Source: Parabacteroides sp. Marseille-P3160 (GTDB taxonomy: Bacteria; Bacteroidota; Bacteroidia; Bacteroidales; Tannerellaceae). Taken from it: a DNA stretch of 57,134 bases. The stretch is from the NCBI RefSeq assembly GCF_900162725.1, contig NZ_LT799418.1:2325148-2382281 (forward strand), in the 5' to 3' direction. How positions within the stretch are numbered: position 1 is the first letter of the stretch; each line of letters starts with the position of its first letter. The position numbers and the translations under genes are program-made. The notes beneath the pieces were generated by a model that did no database searches, was not told the DNA's origin, and saw only the letters and a program-made list of their open reading frames with translations. Shown piece by piece: positions 40,089-49,076 of this stretch.

Positions 40089-40685
40089 ATGGCGCAAGAG
40101 CGGAACATATTTAAAATCAAGCATAATGATATTGATCCGGGAAAGGGGAGGATTCTTATTTCCGAACCTTTCCTCAGGGATAGTTATTTCCAGCGCGCGG
40201 TAGTTCTTCTTGTTGAACATACATCGGAAGGATCGATGGGATTTGTACTGAATAAAAGGACGGATTTGATTGTCAACACTTTTTTTGCCGAATTGAAGAA
40301 TATGCCGGATCTCCCGATCTATCTGGGAGGGCCGGTGAGTTCCCATCATTTGTTTTTTATCCATTCATTGGGGGCTGTACTTATTCCGGGCGCTGTAAAT
40401 ATTAATGAAAATATTTATTTCGGCGGTAGCTTCGACGCCTTGAAAAGATACATCCACCAAGGAAATGCAATCGAGGGGAAAGTGAAATTCTTTCTCGGAT
40501 ATTCGGGCTGGTCTGAAGCCCAACTTATCCGGGAGGTCCAGGAAGACTCATGGCTGGTCAGTAATTCTTCGAATAACGACATCCTATTAGCCGACGGTGA
40601 ATCTTACTGGCGGAATTCCATTGAATTGTTGGGAGACCAATACAAGTCCTGGGTTAATTACCCCAAGAACCCGGAACTCAATTGA
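40089..40685 (+). CDS. YqgE/AlgH family protein (UPF0301)
   Basis: The 198-residue protein starts with the family signature GRILISEPFLRDSYFQRAVV, then LLVEH, GSMGFVLNK, LGGPV and FFLGYSGWSEAQLIREV. It is a conserved single-domain cytoplasmic protein of unknown function in many bacteria. Length is normal. It converges on the acetyltransferase gene at 40696. Confidence 0.9.
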   Translation: MAQERNIFKIKHNDIDPGKGRILISEPFLRDSYFQRAVVLLVEHTSEGSMGFVLNKRTDLIVNTFFAELKNMPDLPIYLGGPVSSHHLFFIHSLGAVLIPGAVNINENIYFGGSFDALKRYIHQGNAIEGKVKFFLGYSGWSEAQLIREVQEDSWLVSNSSNNDILLADGESYWRNSIELLGDQYKSWVNYPKNPELN

Positions 40686-40695
40686 TCTTCCCGGT

Positions 40696-41229
40696 TCATA
40701 ATCTGTTTTCATTAAACAATTGCATGACGTTTACGTCCACATATCCTTGTGCTGTCGCCAGCCATTCGGAAAGCGCGCCGGTGATCCGGTAGCCCTCCTT
40801 GCCGAAGAGGTGTAGGCTGGCTTCGTTTGTCACCGGGACATGGGCATACAACTGATGCAAATTCAGAAAAGAGAAAGCATATTGCTTCAACAGGCGCAAC
40901 GCTTTCCCCGCTATCCCTTTCCGGTGGAAAGTATCGTCGATCAGGATCCCGACGCCGGCGCGGCGATGGCGCGGATCGAAGTCGTAGAGATCGATCGTGC
41001 CCACTGCCTCTTTTGTCTGCAGCAGTTCGATCATCAGGCGTAACTGCTTCTGTTCGTAGATATCGAGATGGGAGTTGGCGATGTAACTCTTGAGCAGAAA
41101 GCGCGAATAGGGAGACAATGTACTGCCTAACTCCCAAAGATCCGAATTGTTTTCCCAGCGATAGAGCTGGTCGAGATCTTCCGGTTCCAAGGCCCGGAGC
41201 CGAATGGTTTCATCTTCTAATAATAGCAT
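40696..41229 (-). CDS. GNAT-family N-acetyltransferase (SpeG-like)
   Basis: The predicted protein has 177 residues from ATG 41229 (MLLLEDETIRLRALEPEDLD). The longer frame to 41349 would overlap the glycosyltransferase and is rejected. The acetyl-CoA loop is at RRAGVGILIDDTFHRKGIAGKAL, and YAHVPVTNEASLHLFGKEGYRITG is usual for GNAT acetyltransferases such as SpeG. It should acetylate a small amine or peptide substrate. It is third in a leftward group with recR and a glycosyltransferase, 10 bases after the latter. Confidence 0.85.
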   Translation of the reverse strand: MLLLEDETIRLRALEPEDLDQLYRWENNSDLWELGSTLSPYSRFLLKSYIANSHLDIYEQKQLRLMIELLQTKEAVGTIDLYDFDPRHRRAGVGILIDDTFHRKGIAGKALRLLKQYAFSFLNLHQLYAHVPVTNEASLHLFGKEGYRITGALSEWLATAQGYVDVNVMQLFNENRL

Positions 41230-41239
41230 ACTCTTTACT

Positions 41240-42424
41240 TTATTTACCGGCCGACACCCACCGGTCGTTGTGATTATTATAAATGTGGAAATTTGTCTTT
41301 TTGTTCGGAAAGCTGTCCATAAACAGTAGCATGCGCTCAAAAGAGACATCCGGATAGCAAAAAGCGATATCTGTAAATCCCTTCATCTGCATTCGCCGGT
41401 TGATGGCGTCCATAGCCCGTTCTTCATCCAGATTCCATAAGTTGATAAATTCCAGCTCAGGCATTAGTCGGAGGCCTTCTGTCTGTATCTTTTCGAAATG
41501 AGCCTCTTCGCAAAGGATCAACAGCCGGCGATGCTTGACGCGTACCGGCTTTGTCTTTACTCCTTTCCGTCCGAATAGAAAGGAGGAAATCCCTTTCAAT
41601 GCCAAAGCTGTCCGGATAAGGATCATCATTCCGACGCCCGATTTCGGATGATATTTTTTATAGAAAATCAGCATCGCCTCGTAAAAGGCTTTTATATACT
41701 TATAGTTTCCGTGTTTCGTACTTTCCCCCTTGTAGTGCAGGATCCGTTCAGGAATATAATAGTTTTTGTATCCGCCCTTTATGATACGGTAAGACAAATC
41801 GATATCTTCGCCGTACATGAAGAAGGCTTCGTCCAGCAAACCGACCTTATCCAGCGCCTCATGGCGGACCAACATGAACGCTCCCGCAAGGACTTCCACC
41901 TTGTGCTGCTTATTTTTGTTGAGATAAGGCAGGCTGTACTGCGCAAAACGTTTGGAATTCGGATAGAGCTTGGATAACCCGGAGAGTTTGCAGAAGGCGA
42001 TCCATGGAGTAGGAAAGCTCCGCTTGCTTTCAGGAAGGAAAACCCCACAACCGTTCAGCATCATAACGCCCACAGCTCCGGCTTTCGGGTGTTCATCCAT
42101 GAAATAGCAGAGTGTACGGAGGCTTTCTTCCCCGATAACCGTGTCGGGATTCAGCAGTAGTACGTATTCCCCCTTGCATTGGCATATCGCTTGGTTGTTA
42201 GCTTTGGCAAAACCGGGATTCTCCTCGTTTTCGATAAAAAGAACCTCCGGAAAAAGGGGGCGGAGATACTCGACGGAGCCGTCCGTCGAATGGTTGTCCA
42301 CGACGAATATCTCCACGTCCAATCCCTGCGAAGCGGCCCGGACGGAGTAAAGGCATTGTTCCAGAAAGTACTTTACATTATAATTTACAATGATGACGGA
42401 TAATTTTTTTTCATACATAAGCAT
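41240..42424 (-). CDS. Family 2 glycosyltransferase
   Basis: The predicted protein has 394 residues from ATG 42424 (MLMYEKKLSV; MYEKK at 42418 is also possible). A GT-A fold domain at about 5-240 has SVIIVNYNV, VVDNHSTDGS, NPGFAKANNQ, the LLNPDT metal-site-like motif and GEDIDLSYR. The C-terminal 100 residues lack recognisable motifs. It should transfer a sugar from a nucleotide donor in cell-envelope or glycan synthesis. It follows recR after 5 bases. Confidence 0.88.
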   Translation of the reverse strand: MLMYEKKLSVIIVNYNVKYFLEQCLYSVRAASQGLDVEIFVVDNHSTDGSVEYLRPLFPEVLFIENEENPGFAKANNQAICQCKGEYVLLLNPDTVIGEESLRTLCYFMDEHPKAGAVGVMMLNGCGVFLPESKRSFPTPWIAFCKLSGLSKLYPNSKRFAQYSLPYLNKNKQHKVEVLAGAFMLVRHEALDKVGLLDEAFFMYGEDIDLSYRIIKGGYKNYYIPERILHYKGESTKHGNYKYIKAFYEAMLIFYKKYHPKSGVGMMILIRTALALKGISSFLFGRKGVKTKPVRVKHRRLLILCEEAHFEKIQTEGLRLMPELEFINLWNLDEERAMDAINRRMQMKGFTDIAFCYPDVSFERMLLFMDSFPNKKTNFHIYNNHNDRWVSAGK

Positions 42425-42429
42425 TCTTG

Positions 42430-43059
42430 TCAAAGGTTGTTTTTGATGGAATCATTAAAGCTGACACGGTTTATGATAGAGCGTCCGAGAGTGATCTCGT
42501 CGGCATATTCGATTTCGTCTCCGATCGCCACGCCCCGGGCCAGGACGGAGATTTTTACATTGAAGGGGGAAAGTTTACGGTAAATGAAGAAATTGGTCGT
42601 ATCGCCTTCCATGGTCGTGCTCAATGCGAGGATCACTTCGCTGATGCCACCGGCGGCCACCCGTTGTACCAAGCTTTCGATCTGAAGTTCGCCCGGCCCG
42701 ATGCCGTCGATGGGTGAGATAATTCCCCCGAGGACATGATAGACGCCCTTGAATTGCGCCGTATTCTCGATCGCCATAACTTCCCGGATATTCTCGACGA
42801 CACAGACCAGGCTGTGGTCGCGTCCCGGATCGGAGCAGATCGGGCACAGATCGCTGTCGCAAATGTTATGGCATTCACGGCAATACTTCACGTCCCTGCG
42901 GAGCGCCACCAGCGAGGCGGCAAATTGTTCCGTATACCCCGGATCCCGCCGAAGCATGTACAGCGCCAGCCGAAGGGCGGTCTTACGCCCTATCCCGGGC
43001 AGGGAAGAAAGTTCATTTACTGCATTTTCCAATAATACCGAGGGATATTTTTGACTCAT
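42430..43059 (-). CDS. recR: RecR, recombination mediator
   Basis: The predicted protein has 209 residues from ATG 43059; a -7 box at 43081-43088 (minus strand) excludes the longer frame to 43134. Helix-hairpin-helix [17 protein letters not shown], zinc finger [16 protein letters not shown], Toprim domain with [12 protein letters not shown] and [16 protein letters not shown], and the C-terminal Walker-like region. RecR with RecF and RecO loads RecA on gapped DNA. First gene of the leftward operon. Confidence 0.95.
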   Translation of the reverse strand: MSQKYPSVLLENAVNELSSLPGIGRKTALRLALYMLRRDPGYTEQFAASLVALRRDVKYCRECHNICDSDLCPICSDPGRDHSLVCVVENIREVMAIENTAQFKGVYHVLGGIISPIDGIGPGELQIESLVQRVAAGGISEVILALSTTMEGDTTNFFIYRKLSPFNVKISVLARGVAIGDEIEYADEITLGRSIINRVSFNDSIKNNL

Positions 43060-43080
43060 CTTGTGCTTTGCTCTTTTAGA

Positions 43081-43088
43081 CAAATATA
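43081..43088 (-). promoter_or_regulatory. -7 box for recR
   Basis: TATATTTG on the minus strand, 22 bases before the chosen recR start, matches TAnnTTTG. Confidence 0.55.
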
Positions 43089-43225
43089 CAGGATATTTTT
43101 TGAGCATTTTGCTTCTCTTGGCGGAAAGTTTCATCCCGATTATTAAATTGAGGTAGAATCAGGCCCTTTTATGCCAGTGCAAACTCATTTGGGAAAACAA
43201 CGGATGAATTCCCAAATCTTTTCTC

Positions 43226-43233
43226 TATTTTTG
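43226..43233 (+). promoter_or_regulatory. -7 box for the first ABC-F gene
   Basis: TATTTTTG matches TAnnTTTG, 23 bases before the ATG at 43256. Confidence 0.6.
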
Positions 43234-43255
43234 CGGCTCATTTCAAACAGGACAG

Positions 43256-44893
43256 ATGATTTCGATAGACGGACTAACAGTGGAATTTGGCGGGACAGCC
43301 CTCTTTTCCGATATTTCTTTTGTGATTAATGAAAAGGACCGGATTGCCCTGATGGGAAAGAACGGGGCGGGTAAGTCTACCTTATTGAAGATCCTTGCTG
43401 GTGTGCGGGAACCGACGCGCGGAAAAGTCTCGGCGCCTAAAGACACCATAATAGAGTATTTGCCGCAACATCTGATGACAGAGGACGGACGCACCGTCTT
43501 CGAGGAGGCTTCGCAGGCTTTTGCCCATTTGCATGAAATGGAAGCCGAAATCAACGCAATCAATAAAGAGCTGGAAACGCGGACGGATTATGATTCGGAG
43601 GACTACTATGCACTGATCGAACGGGTCTCCGCACTCAGCGAAAAGTTCTATTCCATAGAAGAGATCAACTATGACGCCGACGTGGAGAAGACGCTCTTGG
43701 GCTTGGGCTTCTCACGGGAGGATTTTTCGAAACAGACCGGCAGCTTTAGCGGCGGATGGCGCATGCGAATCGAATTGGCGAAGCTGTTGTTGAAGAAACC
43801 GGATGTTCTGTTGCTCGACGAACCGACGAACCATCTGGATATCGAGTCGATCCAGTGGCTGGAGGATTTCTTGATCGATACCGGCCAGACCGTGGTGGTG
43901 ATCAGCCATGACCGCACCTTTGTCGATCATATCACCACCCGAACGATCGAAGTGACGATGGGGCGGATCTATGATTATAAGGTGAATTACAGCAGTTACC
44001 TGCAATTACGCAAGGAACGCCGGGAGCAACAACAGAGGGCGTTTGACGAACAACAAAAGATGATTGCCGAAACACGCGAGTTCATCGAGCGCTTTAAAGG
44101 CACGTATTCCAAGACCCTGCAGGTGCAGAGCCGCGTAAAGATGTTGGAGAAGTTGGAACTCGTGGAGGTGGATGAAGAAGATAATTCCGCCCTCCGGCTG
44201 AAGTTTCCGCCTTCGCCCCGTTCCGGCTCTTATCCGGTAATCGCGGAGGATGTCACGAAGAAATACGGCGACCATACGGTTTTCAGGAATGCCAACCTGA
44301 CGGTCGAGCGCGGGGATAAGATTGCCTTTGTCGGCAAGAACGGCGAGGGAAAATCCACTTTGGTGAAATGTATTATGAAAGAGATCGGGCACGAGGGGAC
44401 GGTGACGCTCGGCCATAATGTGATGATCGGTTATTTTGCGCAGAACCAAGCCTCCTTGCTGGATGAAAACCTGACGGTCTTCCAAACGATCGACGACGTG
44501 GCGAAGGGAGACATTCGGAACCGGATCAAGGATATGCTGGGCGCCTTTATGTTCGGAGGGGAACAATCGGCAAAGAAGGTGAAGGTGCTTTCCGGTGGAG
44601 AGCGTACCCGCCTGGCAATGCTGAAGCTCCTGTTGGAACCGGTTAACCTTTTGATTCTCGACGAGCCGACCAACCATCTGGACTTGAAGACCAAGGATAT
44701 TCTGAAGGCGGCATTGAAGGACTTCGATGGTACGCTGCTGGTCGTTTCCCATGACCGTGACTTCCTGGACGGGCTGGTAACCAAAGTGTACGAATTCGGA
44801 AATAAGAAAGTGACCGAGCATCTGGAAGGAATCTATGAATTCCTGCAACGGAAGAAAATGGAAAGCCTGCAGGAACTGGAGCGGAAGAATTAA
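43256..44893 (+). CDS. ABC-F family ATPase
   Basis: The 545-residue protein has two ABC domains and no membrane part. Domain 1: Walker A GKNGAGKST, signature FSGGW, Walker B LLLDEPTNHLD. Domain 2: Walker A GKNGEGKST, signature LSGGE, Walker B LILDEPTNHLD. A charged linker lies between (about 250-300). ABC-F proteins act on stalled ribosomes. The subgroup (YbiT/Uup-like) is not certain. It ends 4 bases inside the converging DUF3943 gene. Confidence 0.9.
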   Translation: MISIDGLTVEFGGTALFSDISFVINEKDRIALMGKNGAGKSTLLKILAGVREPTRGKVSAPKDTIIEYLPQHLMTEDGRTVFEEASQAFAHLHEMEAEINAINKELETRTDYDSEDYYALIERVSALSEKFYSIEEINYDADVEKTLLGLGFSREDFSKQTGSFSGGWRMRIELAKLLLKKPDVLLLDEPTNHLDIESIQWLEDFLIDTGQTVVVISHDRTFVDHITTRTIEVTMGRIYDYKVNYSSYLQLRKERREQQQRAFDEQQKMIAETREFIERFKGTYSKTLQVQSRVKMLEKLELVEVDEEDNSALRLKFPPSPRSGSYPVIAEDVTKKYGDHTVFRNANLTVERGDKIAFVGKNGEGKSTLVKCIMKEIGHEGTVTLGHNVMIGYFAQNQASLLDENLTVFQTIDDVAKGDIRNRIKDMLGAFMFGGEQSAKKVKVLSGGERTRLAMLKLLLEPVNLLILDEPTNHLDLKTKDILKAALKDFDGTLLVVSHDRDFLDGLVTKVYEFGNKKVTEHLEGIYEFLQRKKMESLQELERKN

Positions 44894-46374
44894 ATGTGCA
44901 CGCCGAAGCTCAGCCTGATGTCAGAGGTCGAGTAATCGATATCTTCATGGTATTTGTAATGCGTCCTTCTGGAAAAGTAACGGTTCGATAGGCTGATCTG
45001 CCAGGTTTTAGGCGAGTAGTATATCAGTTGTGTCGTAAAGATGGCTAACCGTGCATTACCCGCATCCCCCTGGGTATTCAGTTTGTTAAAGTCTACGGTG
45101 GATAGATCCAGGTTCGGGTCGTATCCTTTCCATGTGAAGATATGATAGTTTTCCAGGTTCAGCATCAGTCCCCATTGCTTCTTATACAGAAGTCCGGTGA
45201 ACGCCTTGGCGCTATATCCGCTGCCCAGGTTATAATCCCGCTCATCCACCATGAAGTAATCACTGGTACTGGCTCCCAGGGCGATTCCGGTCAGGTAATA
45301 GGCGGCATAAATATCGATACGGTCATCCGGCTGGGCTTTCCGGTTGTATAGCAAACCTCCGCCGATGGCTGCCGCTTCCGAAATCTTATAGGGAGCTACC
45401 AGTTTCCCTTCTTTCGTCTTGATTTGTGAATCGTAATAATTGAAATGTTGGAACACGCCTAATGTCAGCGCGCGTGTCCCGCTGTTCCATACGTTTTTCC
45501 CCCAAAGAGCGGCGACGGCATTCACTTCGCTGATCTTCGTCTGGCTCGAGAAAAGGTCGAAGCCGGCCTGGATGCGAAACCACTCGTAAGGAGAATATGA
45601 ATCGTCATCGAACGGATCTCCGTAATTCAACCAAAAGGAAAGGTTGCCACTCAGCTCGCCCTGCTTCGAATTCTCCTGTTCCGCCAGGAAACGCGGGCCG
45701 ACAGCCACCTGGAGAGAAACAGGCACGTTGCTGAAGGAGCGCCCGACGGACGGACTGTATCTCCAGGCTTCGCCCGACATCAACCGGTTCAATGCCCGGA
45801 TGGGGGAAATGAGGCCGATCAGTATTTCCCTTTTGATCCGTTCGGAGCCGCTCGTACGGTTGTCTATAAACAGATCGGAAAGGCGATATGTAATTTCTCC
45901 CAACTCCGTACCTCCGAAAGTCGTCGCCAGCAAGTCGTTCATGGAAGGGCGTTCGTTCTCCATAAAGAACTCCCACATCATGCTGCCTCCAAAGGTAAAA
46001 GGAATGGATTGCCAGAAATTCATGTTATTACTGCGCGCCGCATTAAAATAGAGCGAACCGTGATAGGGATGCGCTACCAGGTTCGTTGAAAATTTATCGG
46101 TATCCCACACCGGGAATGTTTTCAGATTATTTTTTATCGTATGGATATTGATCTTGGCAAAGTTTTCATTCATGATGAAATGATTGAATCCCCAGACGGA
46201 GAGATTGATACCCAGTATTTCGGCAGCCGCTTTCCACGGCCTTTTAACCGATAGCTGGATGCTGTCGGCCAAATAAATATGGGATTTTTCTTTTGGCAAT
46301 GGGAGATTTTGGGCCTGACTGACACCCGGCAAGGTAAAGAGCAAAATCAAGGCTGCAAAAAAGGCTCTGTTCAT
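44890..46374 (-). CDS. DUF3943 outer-membrane protein
   Basis: The predicted protein has 494 residues from ATG 46374, where a signal peptide begins (MNRAFFAALILLFTLPG, ending VSQAQ). The longer frame to 46398 would leave the signal preceded by eight codons and lies only a few bases from the promoter. The first half holds the DUF3943 domain (ILGINLSVWGFNHFI near residue 60); the second half shows outer-membrane barrel-like strands ending DIRLSFGVHI. Function unknown. The 3' end overlaps the ABC-F gene by 4 bases. Confidence 0.82.
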   Translation of the reverse strand: MNRAFFAALILLFTLPGVSQAQNLPLPKEKSHIYLADSIQLSVKRPWKAAAEILGINLSVWGFNHFIMNENFAKINIHTIKNNLKTFPVWDTDKFSTNLVAHPYHGSLYFNAARSNNMNFWQSIPFTFGGSMMWEFFMENERPSMNDLLATTFGGTELGEITYRLSDLFIDNRTSGSERIKREILIGLISPIRALNRLMSGEAWRYSPSVGRSFSNVPVSLQVAVGPRFLAEQENSKQGELSGNLSFWLNYGDPFDDDSYSPYEWFRIQAGFDLFSSQTKISEVNAVAALWGKNVWNSGTRALTLGVFQHFNYYDSQIKTKEGKLVAPYKISEAAAIGGGLLYNRKAQPDDRIDIYAAYYLTGIALGASTSDYFMVDERDYNLGSGYSAKAFTGLLYKKQWGLMLNLENYHIFTWKGYDPNLDLSTVDFNKLNTQGDAGNARLAIFTTQLIYYSPKTWQISLSNRYFSRRTHYKYHEDIDYSTSDIRLSFGVHI

Positions 46375-46407
46375 TGCTTGTACTAATTTGTTCGTCATAA
46401 CTTAACG

Positions 46408-46415
46408 CAAACATA
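46408..46415 (-). promoter_or_regulatory. -7 box for the DUF3943 gene
   Basis: TATGTTTG on the minus strand, 34 bases before the chosen start at 46374, matches TAnnTTTG. Confidence 0.5.
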
Positions 46416-46500
46416 ATAAATATCCGTTAAATGCACTAACGAATCATTGTAAAACCTGAAGCCGGAAGCGTTTTTTCATCCGGCAATGAAAACTAATACG

Positions 46501-46508
46501 TATTTTTG
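46501..46508 (+). promoter_or_regulatory. -7 box for the TRIC-like gene
   Basis: TATTTTTG matches TAnnTTTG, 15 bases before the ATG at 46523, so the leader would be very short. Confidence 0.55.
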
Positions 46509-46522
46509 CGGGAAAAAACATA

Positions 46523-47134
46523 ATGATAGATTTTATTACACTTTGCGACTATACCGGAACCTTCGCCTTTGCCATAAGCGGCATCCGGCTGGCTTCGGCC
46601 AAACAATTTGATTGGTTTGGCGCTTACGTGGTCGGACTGGTAACGGCAGTGGGAGGGGGAACGATTCGCGACATACTGCTCAATTCAACGCCTTTCTGGA
46701 TGGAACACATTTCTTACTTGGTCGTTTCCGGGCTGGCGCTGCTCTTTGTGATTATTTTCCGGAAGTATGTAATCCGGATTACCAATACAGTCTTTATCTT
46801 TGATGCCATCGGATTGGGGCTTTTTGTGGTCGTAGGCATAGCCAAAACCCTGGACTATGGCTTTCCGATGTGGGTGGCAATCGTGATGGGAACGATTACA
46901 GGCTCTTTCGGCGGGATGATTCGGGATATCCTGATCAATGAGATTCCGCTGCTTTTCCGGAAGGATATCTATGCATTGGCTTGCGTCCTGGGGGGCATTG
47001 TTTACATTGTCTGCCTCCATTTTTCGGTTTCACTCCCGATGACACAGTTTATTGCGGCTCTCAGTGTTTTCGTCACACGCGTACTCGCTGTTCGTTATCA
47101 TATCAGCGTTCCGGTACTGAAGGGTGAAGAATAA
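46523..47134 (+). CDS. TRIC-like cation channel family protein (UPF0126/YicG)
   Basis: The 203-residue protein has about seven hydrophobic segments in two similar halves; each half carries the signature (GGGTIRDILLN near residue 49 and FGGMIRDILINE near 132). This is the prokaryotic trimeric intracellular cation channel family, probably a potassium-permeable channel of the inner membrane. It has its own promoter. ansA follows after a separate promoter. Confidence 0.88.
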   Translation: MIDFITLCDYTGTFAFAISGIRLASAKQFDWFGAYVVGLVTAVGGGTIRDILLNSTPFWMEHISYLVVSGLALLFVIIFRKYVIRITNTVFIFDAIGLGLFVVVGIAKTLDYGFPMWVAIVMGTITGSFGGMIRDILINEIPLLFRKDIYALACVLGGIVYIVCLHFSVSLPMTQFIAALSVFVTRVLAVRYHISVPVLKGEE

Positions 47135-47138
47135 TTAG

Positions 47139-47146
47139 TAACTTTG
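47139..47146 (+). promoter_or_regulatory. -7 box for ansA
   Basis: TAACTTTG matches TAnnTTTG, 23 bases before ATG 47170; it excludes the upstream TTG at 47155 as the likely start. Confidence 0.6.
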
Positions 47147-47169
47147 CAAAGAATTTGGGCGAAAAAGAG

Positions 47170-48231
47170 ATGGACAACAACAAACAAAAAGCTTCCATAT
47201 TGTTAATATATACCGGTGGAACAATCGGTATGATTGAGAATACGGAAACTGGAATGCTCGAAGCTTTCAATTTTCAGCATTTAATGAATCATGTGCCGGA
47301 ATTAAAACGGTTGGGATATTCGGTATCCAGCCTTCAGTTCGATCCTCCACTGGACTCTTCCGATATGGGACCCGATTCATGGATGAAGATTACCCGGATC
47401 ATTGCGGATAATTATCAGAAATATGACGGCTTTGTCATTCTCCATGGAACGGATACAATGTCGTTCACCGCTTCCGCACTCAGTTTTATGCTGGAGAATC
47501 TGAGTAAACCGGTTATTCTGACTGGTTCCCAACTTCCTATCGGCATGATCCGGACTGACGGTAAGGAAAACCTGATTACGGCGATCGAGATTGCCGCCGC
47601 CAAAGAAAACGGGCTGCCGGTTGTGCCGGAGGTCTGCATCTTCTTTGAAAACGAATTATTCCGCGGCAACCGGACGAGTAAGATCAATGCGGATAATTTC
47701 AATGCTTTTCGTTCATACAACTATCCCTCGCTGGCAAAGGCCGGGATTTATATAAAATACGATACGGCTCAGATTTACCGTCCCGCATCGCGCAAGCCTT
47801 TGAAGGCCCACTATTTATTAGACCGGAATATCGCAATCCTCAAATTATTTCCCGGTATTTCCCCTAATGTCGTCGAAAGCATTCTGACGATCCCGAACTT
47901 GAAGGGAGTGGTGATGGAAACCTTCGGTAGCGGAAACGCTCCTTCATGCGATTGGTTTATCAACATGCTGAAGGAGGCGGTCGGCCGGGGATTGGTGATC
48001 GTGAACGTCACCCAGTGCAGCGCCGGCGTGGTGGAAATGCACCGGTATGAGACCGGGCATAAGTTGTTGGACGTGGGAGTTGTCAGCGGCTTCGATAGTA
48101 CGACCGAATCGGCCGTAGCCAAGCTGATGTTTCTTTTCGGGCACAATTTGTCGCCGGAAGAGGTGAAAGAACATATGAACTGTTCCTTGATCGGCGAGGT
48201 AACATTGCCGGGCTTTGGCAGTAATCGCTAA
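47170..48231 (+). CDS. ansA: Type I L-asparaginase
   Basis: The predicted protein has 353 residues from ATG 47170. Catalytic threonines: LIYTGGTIGM (first site) and LHGTDTMSFTA (second, with the Asp). It lacks a signal peptide, consistent with the cytoplasmic type I enzyme, which hydrolyses asparagine to aspartate and ammonia. Length is normal. The MBL hydrolase gene follows 38 bases later and may be co-transcribed. Confidence 0.92.
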   Translation: MDNNKQKASILLIYTGGTIGMIENTETGMLEAFNFQHLMNHVPELKRLGYSVSSLQFDPPLDSSDMGPDSWMKITRIIADNYQKYDGFVILHGTDTMSFTASALSFMLENLSKPVILTGSQLPIGMIRTDGKENLITAIEIAAAKENGLPVVPEVCIFFENELFRGNRTSKINADNFNAFRSYNYPSLAKAGIYIKYDTAQIYRPASRKPLKAHYLLDRNIAILKLFPGISPNVVESILTIPNLKGVVMETFGSGNAPSCDWFINMLKEAVGRGLVIVNVTQCSAGVVEMHRYETGHKLLDVGVVSGFDSTTESAVAKLMFLFGHNLSPEEVKEHMNCSLIGEVTLPGFGSNR

Positions 48232-48269
48232 GGAAACGGTTCAAAGAGAATGATGCAAGTAATATAAAT

Positions 48270-49073
48270 ATGATACTAAGATTTCTAAGTTTAGCAAGTG
48301 GAAGCAGCGGAAACTGCTATTATCTGGGAACTCCCGATTATGGCATTCTCATTGATGCCGGCATAGGAATCCGTTCAATCAGGAAAATACTGAGAGACAG
48401 AGATATTCCTTTTGAAAAGATCGTTAGCGTATTAATTACGCATGACCATGCCGACCACATTAAAACCGTAGGTTGCCTGGGGGAGAAATGGAATATCCCC
48501 GTATATGCAACCGAAAAAGTACATAAGGGGATAGAGAAGAGCCGGTATGTAGAAGAAACATTGTATGGGTCGCGTAGAATAATCGAAAAAGAAGTTCCGT
48601 TTATGATACGCGATTTTCATATCACCCCTTTTGAAGTTCCCCACGACAGCAGCGATAACGTGGGCTATTACATCGAATACGGGCCTCACCGTTTTACTAT
48701 TGCTACCGATGTGGGGCATATTACGGATACGGTCAGCCATTACCTTTGCCTGGCGAACCACCTGATCATCGAATCGAACTATGATGAAGAGATGCTTCGG
48801 TTCGGCAGTTATCCTGTTTTCCTTAAAGAGAGGGTCTCCAGCCCGACCGGCCATCTGAGTAACCGTGAAGCGGCCGAGTTCCTGGCTACCCATTATACTC
48901 CGGAGCTGAAGGATATCTGGCTTTGTCATTTGAGCCGGGAAAACAATCATCCCGAACTTGCCTTCAAGACAATCGACATACGCCTTTTCCAGGAAGGAAT
49001 CCGCGTGGGCAAAGACGTGAATCTGGTCGCGCTGAAACGGACGACTCCTTCGGAGGTCTATGTGTTTGAATAG
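48270..49073 (+). CDS. MBL-fold metal-dependent hydrolase (YycJ/WalJ-like)
   Basis: The 267-residue protein opens with LRFLSLASGSSGNCYYLGT, the YycJ-like start. The zinc motif is LITHDHADH (HxHxDH), followed by conserved histidines near FEVPHDSSDNVGY and LCHLSRENNHPE. This family includes putative exonucleases linked to cell-wall regulation and DNA repair. It ends 3 bases before the converging lytic transglycosylase gene. Confidence 0.88.
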   Translation: MILRFLSLASGSSGNCYYLGTPDYGILIDAGIGIRSIRKILRDRDIPFEKIVSVLITHDHADHIKTVGCLGEKWNIPVYATEKVHKGIEKSRYVEETLYGSRRIIEKEVPFMIRDFHITPFEVPHDSSDNVGYYIEYGPHRFTIATDVGHITDTVSHYLCLANHLIIESNYDEEMLRFGSYPVFLKERVSSPTGHLSNREAAEFLATHYTPELKDIWLCHLSRENNHPELAFKTIDIRLFQEGIRVGKDVNLVALKRTTPSEVYVFE

Positions 49074-49076
49074 GAA

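Noticed and set aside
41230-41349. Extended start for the acetyltransferase gene
   Set aside because: It would overlap the glycosyltransferase and is not supported by the family N terminus.
44006-44848. 280-residue open frame opposite the first ABC-F gene
   Set aside because: It is antisense to a protein with complete Walker and signature motifs; such long shadows are common in GC-balanced genes and it has no recognisable domain.
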